Below, one piece after another: positions 53,583-63,191 of a stretch of DNA of 64,000 nucleotides. How positions within the stretch are numbered: the stretch's first letter is position 1; the number at the start of each line of letters is the position of its first letter. The stretch is from Sinorhizobium sp. A49 (GTDB taxonomy: Bacteria > Pseudomonadota > Alphaproteobacteria > Rhizobiales > Rhizobiaceae): NCBI RefSeq assembly GCF_002002725.1, contig NZ_MUNW01000051.1, positions 124,001-188,000 on the forward strand, written 5' to 3'. The notes beneath the pieces are model-generated. The model saw nothing but the letters and a program-made list of their open reading frames with translations, ran no database searches and was not told the DNA's origin. A program made the position numbers and the translations under genes.

Positions 53583-54554
53583 TTAAGCCCGCCGGATGCA
53601 GCGGAAGCCGATATGGGTCGTTGCCGCATTCTCCTCGTGTGCATGGCGAGCTGCCGGTCGATAGCGACGGCAATAGTTTGGCGCGCAGAGGTGGGACCCA
53701 CCCTTTACGACCCGCCGCGCTATCAGGATTTCCGGTTGTCTCGGATCGAAGCTCGCCTCAAGCCCGCCGCCGCGCGGATTGGAGGGGATGCAACAGCTTT
53801 TTTTCGAGGGCTCGGGATGAGTGCTCGACCAGTAGTCGCTCGTCCATTCCCAGACATTGCCGATCATGTCGTAAAGGCCATAGCCATTGGCAGGAAAGCT
53901 GGCGACCGGAGAGGTCCGCTCGAAGCCGTCAGGTCGCAAATTTTCCGTCGGGAAAGCGCCGTGCCAGGTGTTGGCCATGAAGCGGCCATCCGGCACGAGT
54001 TCATCGCCCCAGGCAAATTCCGCGCCCTCCAGGCCTCCCTTGGCGGCAAACTCCCACTCCGCCTCCGTCGGCAGGTCCTTGCCGGCCCACTTGGCATAGG
54101 CCATGGCATCGACATAGGAGATGTGCACGACGGGATGGTCGAGCTTGCCGCGGATATTGCTTTGCCGGCCATAGGGGCGTCGCCAATCGGCGCCGAACTT
54201 GAAGTCCCACCATTGCGAAGAATCCCGGCTGACGACCCGTTTGGGAGGATCGAAAATGACCGAACCCGCCCGCATCATTTCCGGCTTTGCACCTGGATAG
54301 TCGTTGGGGTCGGGAGCCTTCTCGGCGACGGTGACATAACCGGTCGCGTCCACGAAAGCGGCGAACTGTCTGTTCGTGACCGGCGTGACATCGATAAAGA
54401 AGCCGTCGACCTTGACCGGATGGGCCGGCGCCTCTTCGGGGTAATGATTGTCAGACCCCATGACGAAGGTGCCGCCCTCGATCCAGATCGGCTCGTGCGC
54501 GCTGATAGCCATCGGCGTTTCGTCAGGGACCTGTCTTGTCGATAAGACTTGCAT
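53583..54554 (-). CDS. Formylglycine-generating enzyme (sulfatase maturase)
   Basis: A 323-residue FGE. Near the N-terminus WIEGGTFVMGSDNHYPEEAPAHPV, then LPTEAEWEFAAKGG and NVWEWTSDYW are family blocks. The catalytic pair is C290 and C295 in GGSHLCAPNYCRRYRPAAR, the same spacing as C336/C341 in human FGE, so this is a true oxygen-dependent maturase and not a generic SUMF1-like protein. It converts a Cys in the C-x-(A/P)-x-R motif of sulfatases to formylglycine. The motif-f-controlled arylsulfatase at 61408 carries such a Cys. Motif d lies 75 bases upstream. The alternative start at 54512 is possible. Confidence 0.92.
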   Translation of the reverse strand: MQVLSTRQVPDETPMAISAHEPIWIEGGTFVMGSDNHYPEEAPAHPVKVDGFFIDVTPVTNRQFAAFVDATGYVTVAEKAPDPNDYPGAKPEMMRAGSVIFDPPKRVVSRDSSQWWDFKFGADWRRPYGRQSNIRGKLDHPVVHISYVDAMAYAKWAGKDLPTEAEWEFAAKGGLEGAEFAWGDELVPDGRFMANTWHGAFPTENLRPDGFERTSPVASFPANGYGLYDMIGNVWEWTSDYWSSTHPEPSKKSCCIPSNPRGGGLEASFDPRQPEILIARRVVKGGSHLCAPNYCRRYRPAARHAHEENAATTHIGFRCIRRA

Positions 54555-54629
54555 CAGGCATCAATCTCCCTTTGGGACGTCCCGGTCATCCTAGTCGACT
54601 GAAGCCTAAATGCAATTCTGCGGCGTCCA

Positions 54630-54649
54630 AAGTACGTAACGGTTACGAA
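54630..54649 (-). promoter_or_regulatory. 20-bp regulon motif, copy d
   Basis: AAGTACGTAACGGTTACGAA on the plus strand; CGTAAC-G-GTTACG inside it is a perfect 13-bp palindrome. It points toward the FGE gene. Confidence 0.82.
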
Positions 54650-54717
54650 GACGGACGATTTTCACGATTGCGGAATTTCTCCTCGCCGGCGCCCGGGGCA
54701 ACGCAGCAATCGTTGCC

Positions 54718-54737
54718 TTCGTTACTGTTACGTTCTT
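54718..54737 (+). promoter_or_regulatory. 20-bp regulon motif, copy e
   Basis: TTCGTTACTGTTACGTTCTT, the direct-repeat variant (GTTAC-T-GTTAC) also seen in copy a. It ends 84 bases before the MoxR start. Confidence 0.75.
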
Positions 54738-54821
54738 TCCTTCTGACCACATGTAACCTTAATCTCTGTCGCGAGTTCACAAGGGCTGGCGCCGCCGGGC
54801 CGGCGGGAAGGGCTAAATCTC

Positions 54822-55793
<972 letters not shown>

Positions 55794-55810
55794 GAGATGG
55801 AGGAGGTCCG

Positions 55811-56806
55811 ATGGCAATATCCCTGTCCGCGTTCGCAAGGTCGAAGGGCATCTCCCGTCCTGGGAAGACGGAGATATCAGGTGCCTACACCTCCGTCGAC
55901 GAACTGGTCGCCCTCGAGGCGATAGCCTGCGACCTGACCTTCCTGCGCAAGGCGCCGGTCCGGCGATTGATGGCCGGACGTCATGAATCACGCATGCGTG
56001 GCCGCGGGCTTTCGTTCGAGGAACTGCGGGAATACCTGCCCGGCGATGACATCCGCACCATCGACTGGAGGGTGACGGCGCGAACCGGCAAGCCGGTCGT
56101 GCGGGTCTATGACGAGGAGAAGGATCGACCGGCACTGGTGATCGTTGACCAGCGCATCAACATGTTCTTCGGTAGCCGGCGTGCCATGAAGTCGGTGGCG
56201 GCGGCGGAAGTGGCGGCCCTCTGCGCCTGGCGCATCACCGCGCTCGGCGACCGGGTCGGCGGCTTCGTGTTCAGTGACGAGACCGTCGACGAGATCAAGC
56301 CCCATCGCAGCCGCGAGGCCGTCATCCGTTTTGCCGACGTCATCGTTCGCCATAACACCGCGCTTACCGCCACCTCTCAGGTTGCAAGGGGCGACGAGCA
56401 ACTGGATCTGGTCCTTTCGACCGTCGCCAATATTGCCAAGCACGATCATCTGATCATCGTCATCAGCGATTTCGACGGGCACGGCCTGGAGACGCGCGAC
56501 ATGCTGCTCAAGCTGTCTGCCCATAACGATGTGATCGCCATCCTGATCTACGATCCTTTCATGCTGGATCTGCCGCGCAAGGGTGACATCGTCGTCAGCG
56601 GCGGTGCTGAGCAGGCCGAACTTCAGTTCGGCCATGGAAACGTTCGCGAAGCGATCGACAGCTTCGCCCGCAAGCGCGGGCGTGCGCTGAAGGCCTGGCA
56701 GGAGGACTTGGGCCTGCCGATGCTGCCCATTTCCTCGGCAGAAGAGATAGCACCGCAATTGCGCACCATGCTCGGCCAACTGGCCTGGCGTCAGCGGAGA
56801 CGGTAG
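55811..56806 (+). CDS. DUF58 protein of MoxR operon
   Basis: A 331-residue protein with the DUF58 core GRGLSFEELREYLPGDDIRTIDWRVTARTGKPVVRVYDEE, and a vWA-like middle (VIVDQRINMFFG). GGAGGAGG precedes the ATG. It lies 17 bases after moxR. DUF58 partners MoxR and the Bat proteins; molecular role is unknown. Confidence 0.9.
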   Translation: MAISLSAFARSKGISRPGKTEISGAYTSVDELVALEAIACDLTFLRKAPVRRLMAGRHESRMRGRGLSFEELREYLPGDDIRTIDWRVTARTGKPVVRVYDEEKDRPALVIVDQRINMFFGSRRAMKSVAAAEVAALCAWRITALGDRVGGFVFSDETVDEIKPHRSREAVIRFADVIVRHNTALTATSQVARGDEQLDLVLSTVANIAKHDHLIIVISDFDGHGLETRDMLLKLSAHNDVIAILIYDPFMLDLPRKGDIVVSGGAEQAELQFGHGNVREAIDSFARKRGRALKAWQEDLGLPMLPISSAEEIAPQLRTMLGQLAWRQRRR

Positions 56807-56808
56807 CG

Positions 56809-57336
56809 ATGGAAGGCACCACGCCAGCGGTCGATCCCGGGCTTGCTGCAGCACTCCGCGGCCTCGCCGACATCGCCTCGCCGCCGCCCGTCTCGATGCT
56901 GCCGCAGACCTGGGCCTGGGCCGCGCTCGCCGCTCTTCTTTTCCTGGCGATCGCCTTGGCGTTTTGGCGCTGGTATCGCTACCGTCAGCTCAATCGTTAC
57001 CGTCGCGAGGCGCTTGGCGAGCTGCGCGAGATCGAAGGGCGCATCGGCGCGGCGCAAACACGTGGCCATGCCCTCGCTGCACTGCCCGCCCTTCTCAAGC
57101 GCACCGCGCTCGCCGTCTGGCCCCGGGAGGCAGTTGCCAATCTGAGCGGCAGCGGCTGGATCGGCTTTCTCAACGCCCATTCCGGTGGCCCGGTCTTTCC
57201 GGCAGCGGCGGCACATTTCTTCGAGGAAGCGGAATACCGCGGGCCGGCGGCACTGGCCTCCGTGCCTGAAGCCGAGGCGAAGGCCCACCTCGCGGCGGCA
57301 CGCCATTGGATCGAGGCACATCATGTACGTTCTTGA
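56809..57336 (+). CDS. DUF4381 membrane protein
   Basis: A 175-residue protein with one membrane helix (about 33-55; WAWAALAALLFLAIALAFWRWY) and a cytoplasmic, Arg-rich region ending in a C-terminal domain (about 100-175). This matches DUF4381, a Bat-operon component of unknown function. It begins two bases after the previous stop and its end overlaps the next gene by 14 bases. Confidence 0.85.
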   Translation: MEGTTPAVDPGLAAALRGLADIASPPPVSMLPQTWAWAALAALLFLAIALAFWRWYRYRQLNRYRREALGELREIEGRIGAAQTRGHALAALPALLKRTALAVWPREAVANLSGSGWIGFLNAHSGGPVFPAAAAHFFEEAEYRGPAALASVPEAEAKAHLAAARHWIEAHHVRS

Positions 57337-58327
57337 TCATTCCTGGCTGCTCGTCCTTCTGCCGCTTCCTGTCATCATCTGGTGGCTGTTGCCGGCCTAT
57401 CGCGAACAATCGGCGGCGGTCCGCATCCCATTCTTCAAGGACATCACCGCGGCGGCAGGCATCGGGGCAACCGAAGGGTCGGTGGTGCCGAAAACCAATC
57501 TCGGGCAAAAGCTGATTGCGCCGATCTGCTGGATCCTGATCGTTCTGGCACTGGCACGGCCGCAATATATCGAGCCGCCGATCGAAAAGACGGAACCGCA
57601 GCGCGACCTGATGCTGGCAATCGACCTGTCGCAATCGATGGACACGCGCGACTTTCACGATCCGGCCGGCAATCTTCAGGCCCGTGTCGCCGCCGTGCAC
57701 GCGGTCGTCGCCGATTTCATCGACAAGCGTCCGGAAGATCGCCTCGGCCTTATCGCCTTTGGCGACGCGCCCTATCCCCTCGTGCCGTTCACGCTCGACC
57801 ACAAGACGGTCCAGGCGATGCTGGCCGATAGCCTGCCGGGCATGGCCGGCCCGCGAACGGCGATCGGCGACGCGATCGGCCTTGCGATCAAGATGTTCGA
57901 CCAGAGCACGGCGCCGGACAAGGTCCTGATCCTGCTAACCGATGGCAATGACACCGCAAGCAAGATGCCGCCAGACAAGGCCGCTGGCATTGCCGCCGAA
58001 AAGCATATCGTTATCCACACGGTCGGCATCGGCGATCCCAATGCACAAGGCGAGCAGAAGCTCGACACGGCGGTGCTGCAGGGGATCGCGACCACGACGC
58101 ACGGACGATATTTCTTCGGCCAGGACCAGGCCTCGCTGCAGAACATCTACGAGCTTCTCGACCAGTTGACGCCGGCCAACCAGAAGACGCTCTCCTGGCG
58201 GCCGCGCATAGAACTCTTCCACTATCCGCTCGGCGCCGCGTTGATCCTCGTGCTGGTCTACCACGCGATCATGTGGCTGCTATCGGCGCGCGCCGACCGC
58301 AGGCGCGAACAGGAGGCCGGAGCATGA
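57323..58327 (+). CDS. BatA-like vWA membrane protein
   Basis: A 334-residue protein with N-terminal membrane helices (about 7-22 and 70-90) and a vWA domain with an intact metal-ion site DLSQSMDTRD (DxSxS) plus LLTDGNDTASKMPPDK. A C-terminal helix ends the protein. BatA-type proteins bind partners through metal-dependent vWA domains in the periplasm. The ATG at 57323 overlaps the previous gene; this start keeps the first helix. Confidence 0.9.
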   Translation: MYVLDHSWLLVLLPLPVIIWWLLPAYREQSAAVRIPFFKDITAAAGIGATEGSVVPKTNLGQKLIAPICWILIVLALARPQYIEPPIEKTEPQRDLMLAIDLSQSMDTRDFHDPAGNLQARVAAVHAVVADFIDKRPEDRLGLIAFGDAPYPLVPFTLDHKTVQAMLADSLPGMAGPRTAIGDAIGLAIKMFDQSTAPDKVLILLTDGNDTASKMPPDKAAGIAAEKHIVIHTVGIGDPNAQGEQKLDTAVLQGIATTTHGRYFFGQDQASLQNIYELLDQLTPANQKTLSWRPRIELFHYPLGAALILVLVYHAIMWLLSARADRRREQEAGA

Positions 58328-59895
58328 TTGCCGACTTCCATTTCCTCAGACCCCTCTGGCTGCTGGCGCTGCTTGCGGCGCCCTTGCTTGTGATGTTGAT
58401 CGGCCGGCGCACCGACGTGCGCTCGCAATGGCAGGGCATGATCGCGCCGCATCTTCTCGATCACCTTCTGATCGAGAAGGGCGGAGCGCGCCGGTTCCAT
58501 CCCGTTCATCTGACGGCTGCCCTGATCGCAATCGCCGCGATCGCCGCAGCCGGCCCCACATGGCAGCGCGAAAAGCCGCCCTTTGTCGAGGACACCGCGC
58601 CGCTGGCGATCGCCATCGACCTGACGGCGACGATGAATGCCACGGATATCTCGCCCACGCGGCTTGAGCGGACCAAACTGAAGGTGCAGGACATCCTCTC
58701 GCTGCGAAAGGGTGCCCGCACGGCGCTCTTTGCCTATGCCGGCACTGCCCACATGGTCCTGCCGCTCACCGACGATGCAAACCTGATCAAAACCTATCTG
58801 GCGGCACTTTCGCCAGGCATCATGCCGGTTGAGGGCAGAAATACCGGCAAGGCGCTGCAGGTGGTGGAAGACGCCCTTTCCGGCGAGACCGTGCCGGGCA
58901 CGATCCTGTTCATGACCGATGGCGTCGAGCGCACGGCGTTCGACGCCTTTGCGCAGTACAAGGGCCGCAACGACCTCATGGTGCTCGGCATCGGCACTGC
59001 CGACGGCGGCCCGGTGAAGACGGCCGACGGCCAGTTCCTGACGGATGCGACGGGCGCGCGGGTCCGCGCCAAACTCGACGTCGATGCGCTGAAGGCATTG
59101 CAGTCAGCGTCGAAGGCCCAGGTCGCGACGGTCACGCCCGACGACACAGATGTGCGCTGGATCGTCAGGCGGATCCAGACGAGCTTCGCGCAGAAGACGG
59201 CGGAAGGTCTGACGCGCTGGTACGATGCCGGCTGGTGGCTGACCATCCCGATCGCACTCCTGGCCGCGCTCTGGTTCCGTCGTGGTTGGTCGGTGCGCTG
59301 GGCGGTCTATCTGGTTGCCATCGGGACGGTGCTGCCGGGCGCAAAGGCCGAAGCAGCCGATCGAAGCTTTGCCGATCTCTGGTTCACCCCGGATCAGCAG
59401 GGACAACGCGCCATCGAGCGCGGCGATTTCCAGGGTGCCGCCGGCGATTTCACCGATCCAGCCTGGCAGGGCGTGGCACTCTATCGCATCGGTCGTTACC
59501 AGGATGCGATTGATGCCTTCGCCCAAGGCGATACCTCCGAAAGCTACTACAATCAGGGCAACGCCCTGATGCACCTCGACAAGGCCGAGGAGGCGATTGC
59601 CGCCTACCAGCAGGCGCTCAAGCGGCGACCGGACTGGCCCGAAGCCAAACAGAATCTGGCGGTCGCCGAAAAACGCAAGGCAGACAAGGACAAGCAGGAT
59701 CAGGACGCCCAGCAGGAAGCCGCCGGGCTCGACCCGGACCAGGTCCAGTTCGACGACAAGGGCAAGAAGGGCGAGCAAGGGACGGTCCAGGGGGCGGCAC
59801 AGACCGCCGAGATGTGGATGCGCAACATCCAGGTCTCGCCCGCCGACCTGCTGGCGCGTAAATTCGCGATCGAAGCGGAGGATGCGAAGCCATGA
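58324..59895 (+). CDS. BatB/BatC fusion (vWA plus TPR) with degenerate metal site
   Basis: A 523-residue protein: N-terminal helices, a vWA domain (about 80-290) and, after another helix (about 315-330), TPR repeats (about 385-460; ESYYNQGNALMHLDKAEEAIAAYQQALKRRPDWPEAKQNLAVAEKRK) and a Lys/Asp/Gln-rich C-terminus. In the vWA site the usual DxSxS is replaced by DLTATM, so metal binding may be weaker than in BatA. It overlaps the BatA stop by ATGA. The fusion joins what are separate BatB and BatC genes elsewhere. Confidence 0.87.
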   Translation: MIADFHFLRPLWLLALLAAPLLVMLIGRRTDVRSQWQGMIAPHLLDHLLIEKGGARRFHPVHLTAALIAIAAIAAAGPTWQREKPPFVEDTAPLAIAIDLTATMNATDISPTRLERTKLKVQDILSLRKGARTALFAYAGTAHMVLPLTDDANLIKTYLAALSPGIMPVEGRNTGKALQVVEDALSGETVPGTILFMTDGVERTAFDAFAQYKGRNDLMVLGIGTADGGPVKTADGQFLTDATGARVRAKLDVDALKALQSASKAQVATVTPDDTDVRWIVRRIQTSFAQKTAEGLTRWYDAGWWLTIPIALLAALWFRRGWSVRWAVYLVAIGTVLPGAKAEAADRSFADLWFTPDQQGQRAIERGDFQGAAGDFTDPAWQGVALYRIGRYQDAIDAFAQGDTSESYYNQGNALMHLDKAEEAIAAYQQALKRRPDWPEAKQNLAVAEKRKADKDKQDQDAQQEAAGLDPDQVQFDDKGKKGEQGTVQGAAQTAEMWMRNIQVSPADLLARKFAIEAEDAKP

Positions 59896-61229
59896 ACGTT
59901 CGCATTTCGCTTATTCTCCTTGCGTTGGCCGCCCTATGGCTGTCGATGACTACCACCGCGCGCGCGGCCGATCCCTTCGCTCGTGCGACGCTCGCCGCCA
60001 AGGGAACGATCTATGCCGGGCAGCAAGTAGAAATCGACGTCGACGTCTTCGCCCCCAACTACTTTCTGTCGCCGCCGCAGTTTCCGCTGTTCGACCTGCC
60101 CGGCACCGTCGTGACGATGCCCGACGATCGCGGCCTGAACCTCAACGAAACCATCGACGGCGTCGACTTTTCCGGGATCCGCAAGACCTACGTCATCACC
60201 CCGCAGGCAGCCGGCGACTACACATTGCCGTCGGTCGATATCCCATTCGGCTATGCCGCCGTTCCGGGCGAGACCACGCAGGGCCAAGTGAAAATGCCGT
60301 CGCTGCGACTGACCGTCTCGGCGGTGCCTGGCGGCGCTGATGGCAACCCAGGCGTCACCGCGGCGAAAGTGACAATCACCCAGACCTTCGATCGCGACCT
60401 GGCGAGCCTCAGCGCCGGCGATGCCCTGGTTCGCACCGTCACCGTCAACGCGCGCGGGCTGGCGTCGATGATGATCCCGGAGCCATCCTTCGATGCGGCC
60501 GAAGGCGTGCAGGTCTATGTTCACGACCCCGTTCTCTCCGAGGACAGAACGGACCGGGGCGAGTTCCGCGGTGGTATTCGCAAGGACACCGCCACCTATG
60601 TCTTCGCGAAGGCCGGGGACTACACGATCCCTGCAATCCCCTTGCAGTGGTTCGATCCGGCACTCGGCAGAACCCAAACGGCCGAGGCGCCAGGCGCCAA
60701 GGTGTCGGTTGCCGCAGCGCCTGCCCATGCGACAGATCTTGCTCCACCATCCTCACCGCCGGAGAAAGTGCCGTTCGACTGGCTATGGTGGGTCGCGGCC
60801 GCGCTGGCCGTCGCAGCGCTTGCGCTTCTGATCCGGATTGCGGCCGATGTGGCAGGCCGTATCCAGATCTGGTTTGACGAAACGCAGGCGCGCCGCGCGC
60901 AGTCCGAGCCCTCGGCTTTCCGTCGCGTCGACGAGGGATGTCGCAGCGGCGACGCCCAACGTTTTGAAACGGCGATCGACGCATGGTCGCGTAAGACGGG
61001 GAATGTGCCATTGACGCAATGGCTCGATCGCTTCGCCGACCCCGATACGAAGACAGCCTTCGCCGAGCACCAGCAGTCGCTTTACCGGCTTGCCGAAGCG
61101 ATGCCGACGCCAGATCTCGTGGCGCTAAGGGCCGGCCTCAACACGGCAAGGCGGCGCTGGCTCGAACAGACCTCCGACATCGATATGCCTTCGGGCAACG
61201 AACTGCCCGATCTCAATCCGGCCTTTTAA
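59892..61229 (+). CDS. BatD-like exported protein
   Basis: The 445-residue last gene of the operon. It has a signal peptide (MNVRISLILLALAALWLSMTTTARA), tandem beta-rich domains (about 25-295; FARATLAAKGTIYAGQQVEIDVDVF) and a C-terminal membrane helix (about 297-320; WLWWVAAALAVAALALLIRIAADVAG) with a cytoplasmic tail, as in BatD. It overlaps the previous stop by four bases. It probably forms a periplasmic complex with the Bat vWA proteins. Confidence 0.85.
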   Translation: MNVRISLILLALAALWLSMTTTARAADPFARATLAAKGTIYAGQQVEIDVDVFAPNYFLSPPQFPLFDLPGTVVTMPDDRGLNLNETIDGVDFSGIRKTYVITPQAAGDYTLPSVDIPFGYAAVPGETTQGQVKMPSLRLTVSAVPGGADGNPGVTAAKVTITQTFDRDLASLSAGDALVRTVTVNARGLASMMIPEPSFDAAEGVQVYVHDPVLSEDRTDRGEFRGGIRKDTATYVFAKAGDYTIPAIPLQWFDPALGRTQTAEAPGAKVSVAAAPAHATDLAPPSSPPEKVPFDWLWWVAAALAVAALALLIRIAADVAGRIQIWFDETQARRAQSEPSAFRRVDEGCRSGDAQRFETAIDAWSRKTGNVPLTQWLDRFADPDTKTAFAEHQQSLYRLAEAMPTPDLVALRAGLNTARRRWLEQTSDIDMPSGNELPDLNPAF

Positions 61230-61290
61230 GCTGACGCGCCGACCAATCGCTAGCGCTTGGCCGCCGGGACTTTGCGACGCGATACAGCCC

Positions 61291-61310
61291 TTCGTAACTG
61301 TTACGTACTT
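61291..61310 (+). promoter_or_regulatory. 20-bp regulon motif, copy f
   Basis: TTCGTAACTGTTACGTACTT; the inner CGTAAC-T-GTTACG is a perfect palindrome. It lies in the gap after BatD and ends 97 bases before the arylsulfatase start. Confidence 0.82.
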
Positions 61311-61407
61311 GCCGCTAACACCGGCTTCAACTCACAGTTCACCGGTACGATCCAGGACTTTGCCTGCCCGTCCGAAAGCAATCCATCGTGCCTCAGGGAG
61401 ACATGAG

Positions 61408-63054
61408 ATGCCCATTGATATGAAGAGTGCCTTCGGCCTGCTGGCTGCTTCAGCAGTCCACAGGTCCATCAAGCCGAAAGCGCTTGCGCTTGCCGGCACC
61501 GTGCTGATGTCGACGATCTCTGCGTCGGCCTTGCCAGCATTGGCCCAGGATGCGGCCAAGCCCAACATCCTCGTCATCTTCGGCGACGATATCGGCCAGA
61601 CCAATATCAGCGCCTATTCCTTCGGCGTGATGGGTTACAAAACACCCAATATCGATCGGCTTGCCTCTGAAGGCATGATGTTCACGGACTACTACGCAGA
61701 AAACAGCTGCACGGCCGGCCGCTCCACCTTCATTACCGGCCAGTCGGTGCTTCGCACCGGCATGTCCAAGGTCGGGGTTCCCGGAGCGCCCGTCGGCCTG
61801 CAGGATCGCGACGTCACGATTGCCCAGGCGCTGAAGCCGCTCGGCTATGCAACAGGCCAGTTCGGCAAGAACCATCTGGGCGACCAGGACCGATTCCTGC
61901 CGACAGCCCATGGTTTCGACGAATTCTTTGGAAACCTCTACCATCTCAATGCCGAGGAAGAACCGGAACGGCCCTACTGGCCGAAGGATCCCAACGATCC
62001 CTTCGTCAAGGCGGCCACGCCGCGCGGCGTGCTGCATTCGTTTGCCGATGGCAAGATCGAGGATACCGGCGCGCTCAACACCAAGCGCATGGAGACGATC
62101 GACGACGAGACGACGGCGGCAGCCATAGGTTTCATGGAAAAGCAGGTCAAGGAAGGCAAGCCCTTCTTCACCTGGATGAACACGACGCGCATGCATCTGT
62201 TCACCCACATCCGGCCCGAATACAAGGGCCAGAGCGGCATGCCGGGCAACGATTATGCCGACGGTATGGTCGAACACGACAACGACGTCGGCAAACTTCT
62301 GAAGGCGATCGACGACCTGAAGATCGCCGACAACACGATCGTCGTTTACGCCACCGACAATGGCCCCAATCAGTTCTCCTGGCCGGACGCCGCAACGACG
62401 CCATTCCGCAGCGAGAAGGACACCAACTGGGAAGGCGCCTTCCGCGTTCCCGCCATCGTGCGGTGGCCGGGCAAGATCAAGCCGGGTGTTTCCAACGAAA
62501 TGGTCTCCGGCCTCGACTGGTTCCCGACCTTGCTTGCCGCTGCCGGTGACAAGGACGTAAAGGACCGGCTGCTGAAGGGAACCAAGCTCGGCGACAAGGA
62601 CTTCAAGGTTCACCTCGATGGCTACAACCAGCTCCCCTACCTTCTGGGCGAGCAGCCAAAGGGCGCGCGCAACGAGTTCTTCTACTTCAACGACGACGCC
62701 AAGCTGGTCGCCATTCGCTTTGACAACTGGAAGGCGGTTTTCTGCGAAATGCGCAAGCCTGGCGGCTTCGACGTCTGGCAGGACCCTTTCACCTGCCTGC
62801 GCGTGCCGAAGATGTTCAATCTGCGCATGGATCCCTATGAGCGGGCCGACATTGTCTCCGACCAGTACAACGACTGGAGGACGAAGAACGTCTATCTCGC
62901 CGGCATCGCCACCATGAAGGCCGCGGCGTTCCTCGAAACCTTCATCGAGTACCCGCCGAGCCAGAAGCCCGCGAGCTTCTCGGTCGACCAGGTCGAGGAA
63001 GGCGTGCATGCCAAGATCGACGAGATCATGAAGAAGGCCCCGGCGGCCCAATAA
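61408..63054 (+). CDS. Exported arylsulfatase with formylglycine site
   Basis: A 548-residue sulfatase. The N-terminus has a long signal region (ALALAGTVLMSTISASALPALAQ), so it is periplasmic. The catalytic core starts KPNILVIFGDDIGQTNIS with the metal-binding DD (D60, D61), and the activation site is C101 in NSCTAGRSTFITGQ (C-T-A-G-R). Further residues include FGKNHLGDQDRFLPT (Lys and His of the core) and DNGPNQ. The Cys must be converted by FGE, encoded at 53583. GGGAG lies eight bases before the ATG at 61408. Confidence 0.92.
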   Translation: MPIDMKSAFGLLAASAVHRSIKPKALALAGTVLMSTISASALPALAQDAAKPNILVIFGDDIGQTNISAYSFGVMGYKTPNIDRLASEGMMFTDYYAENSCTAGRSTFITGQSVLRTGMSKVGVPGAPVGLQDRDVTIAQALKPLGYATGQFGKNHLGDQDRFLPTAHGFDEFFGNLYHLNAEEEPERPYWPKDPNDPFVKAATPRGVLHSFADGKIEDTGALNTKRMETIDDETTAAAIGFMEKQVKEGKPFFTWMNTTRMHLFTHIRPEYKGQSGMPGNDYADGMVEHDNDVGKLLKAIDDLKIADNTIVVYATDNGPNQFSWPDAATTPFRSEKDTNWEGAFRVPAIVRWPGKIKPGVSNEMVSGLDWFPTLLAAAGDKDVKDRLLKGTKLGDKDFKVHLDGYNQLPYLLGEQPKGARNEFFYFNDDAKLVAIRFDNWKAVFCEMRKPGGFDVWQDPFTCLRVPKMFNLRMDPYERADIVSDQYNDWRTKNVYLAGIATMKAAAFLETFIEYPPSQKPASFSVDQVEEGVHAKIDEIMKKAPAAQ

Positions 63055-63061
63055 GCTGAAG

Positions 63062-63091
63062 AAGGCGGCGCTCTTGCGAGTGCCGCCTTTT
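63062..63091 (+). terminator. Rho-independent terminator of arylsulfatase gene
   Basis: AAGGCGGC (63062-63069) pairs with GCCGCCTT (63082-63089), with further pairing inside, and is followed by a T run. It lies eight bases after the sulfatase stop codon. Confidence 0.88.
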
Positions 63092-63191
63092 CATTCCTAG
63101 CATTTAGAACCTATGGTGACCCGGATTGACCGCAAAGACTTCTGCGCCCGTACGCTCGGTCGATGTCGACGGGCCCGACGAGAGACAGGGC

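Larger units (their letters stand above)
54555..54821. promoter_or_regulatory. Divergent promoter region of FGE and MoxR operons
   Basis: A 267-bp gap with motif copies d and e, one for each divergent operon. Motif d is followed toward the FGE gene by a -10-like TAGGCT after 21 bases. Confidence 0.65.

Noticed and set aside
61450-63051. Long open frame on the minus strand opposite the arylsulfatase, and similar long frames opposite other genes (35162-36733, 40597-42501, 26982-28538).
   Set aside because: They mirror real, recognisable genes; their products lack domain motifs and are rich in Arg/Ala/Gly/Asp, as expected of antisense frames in high-GC DNA.
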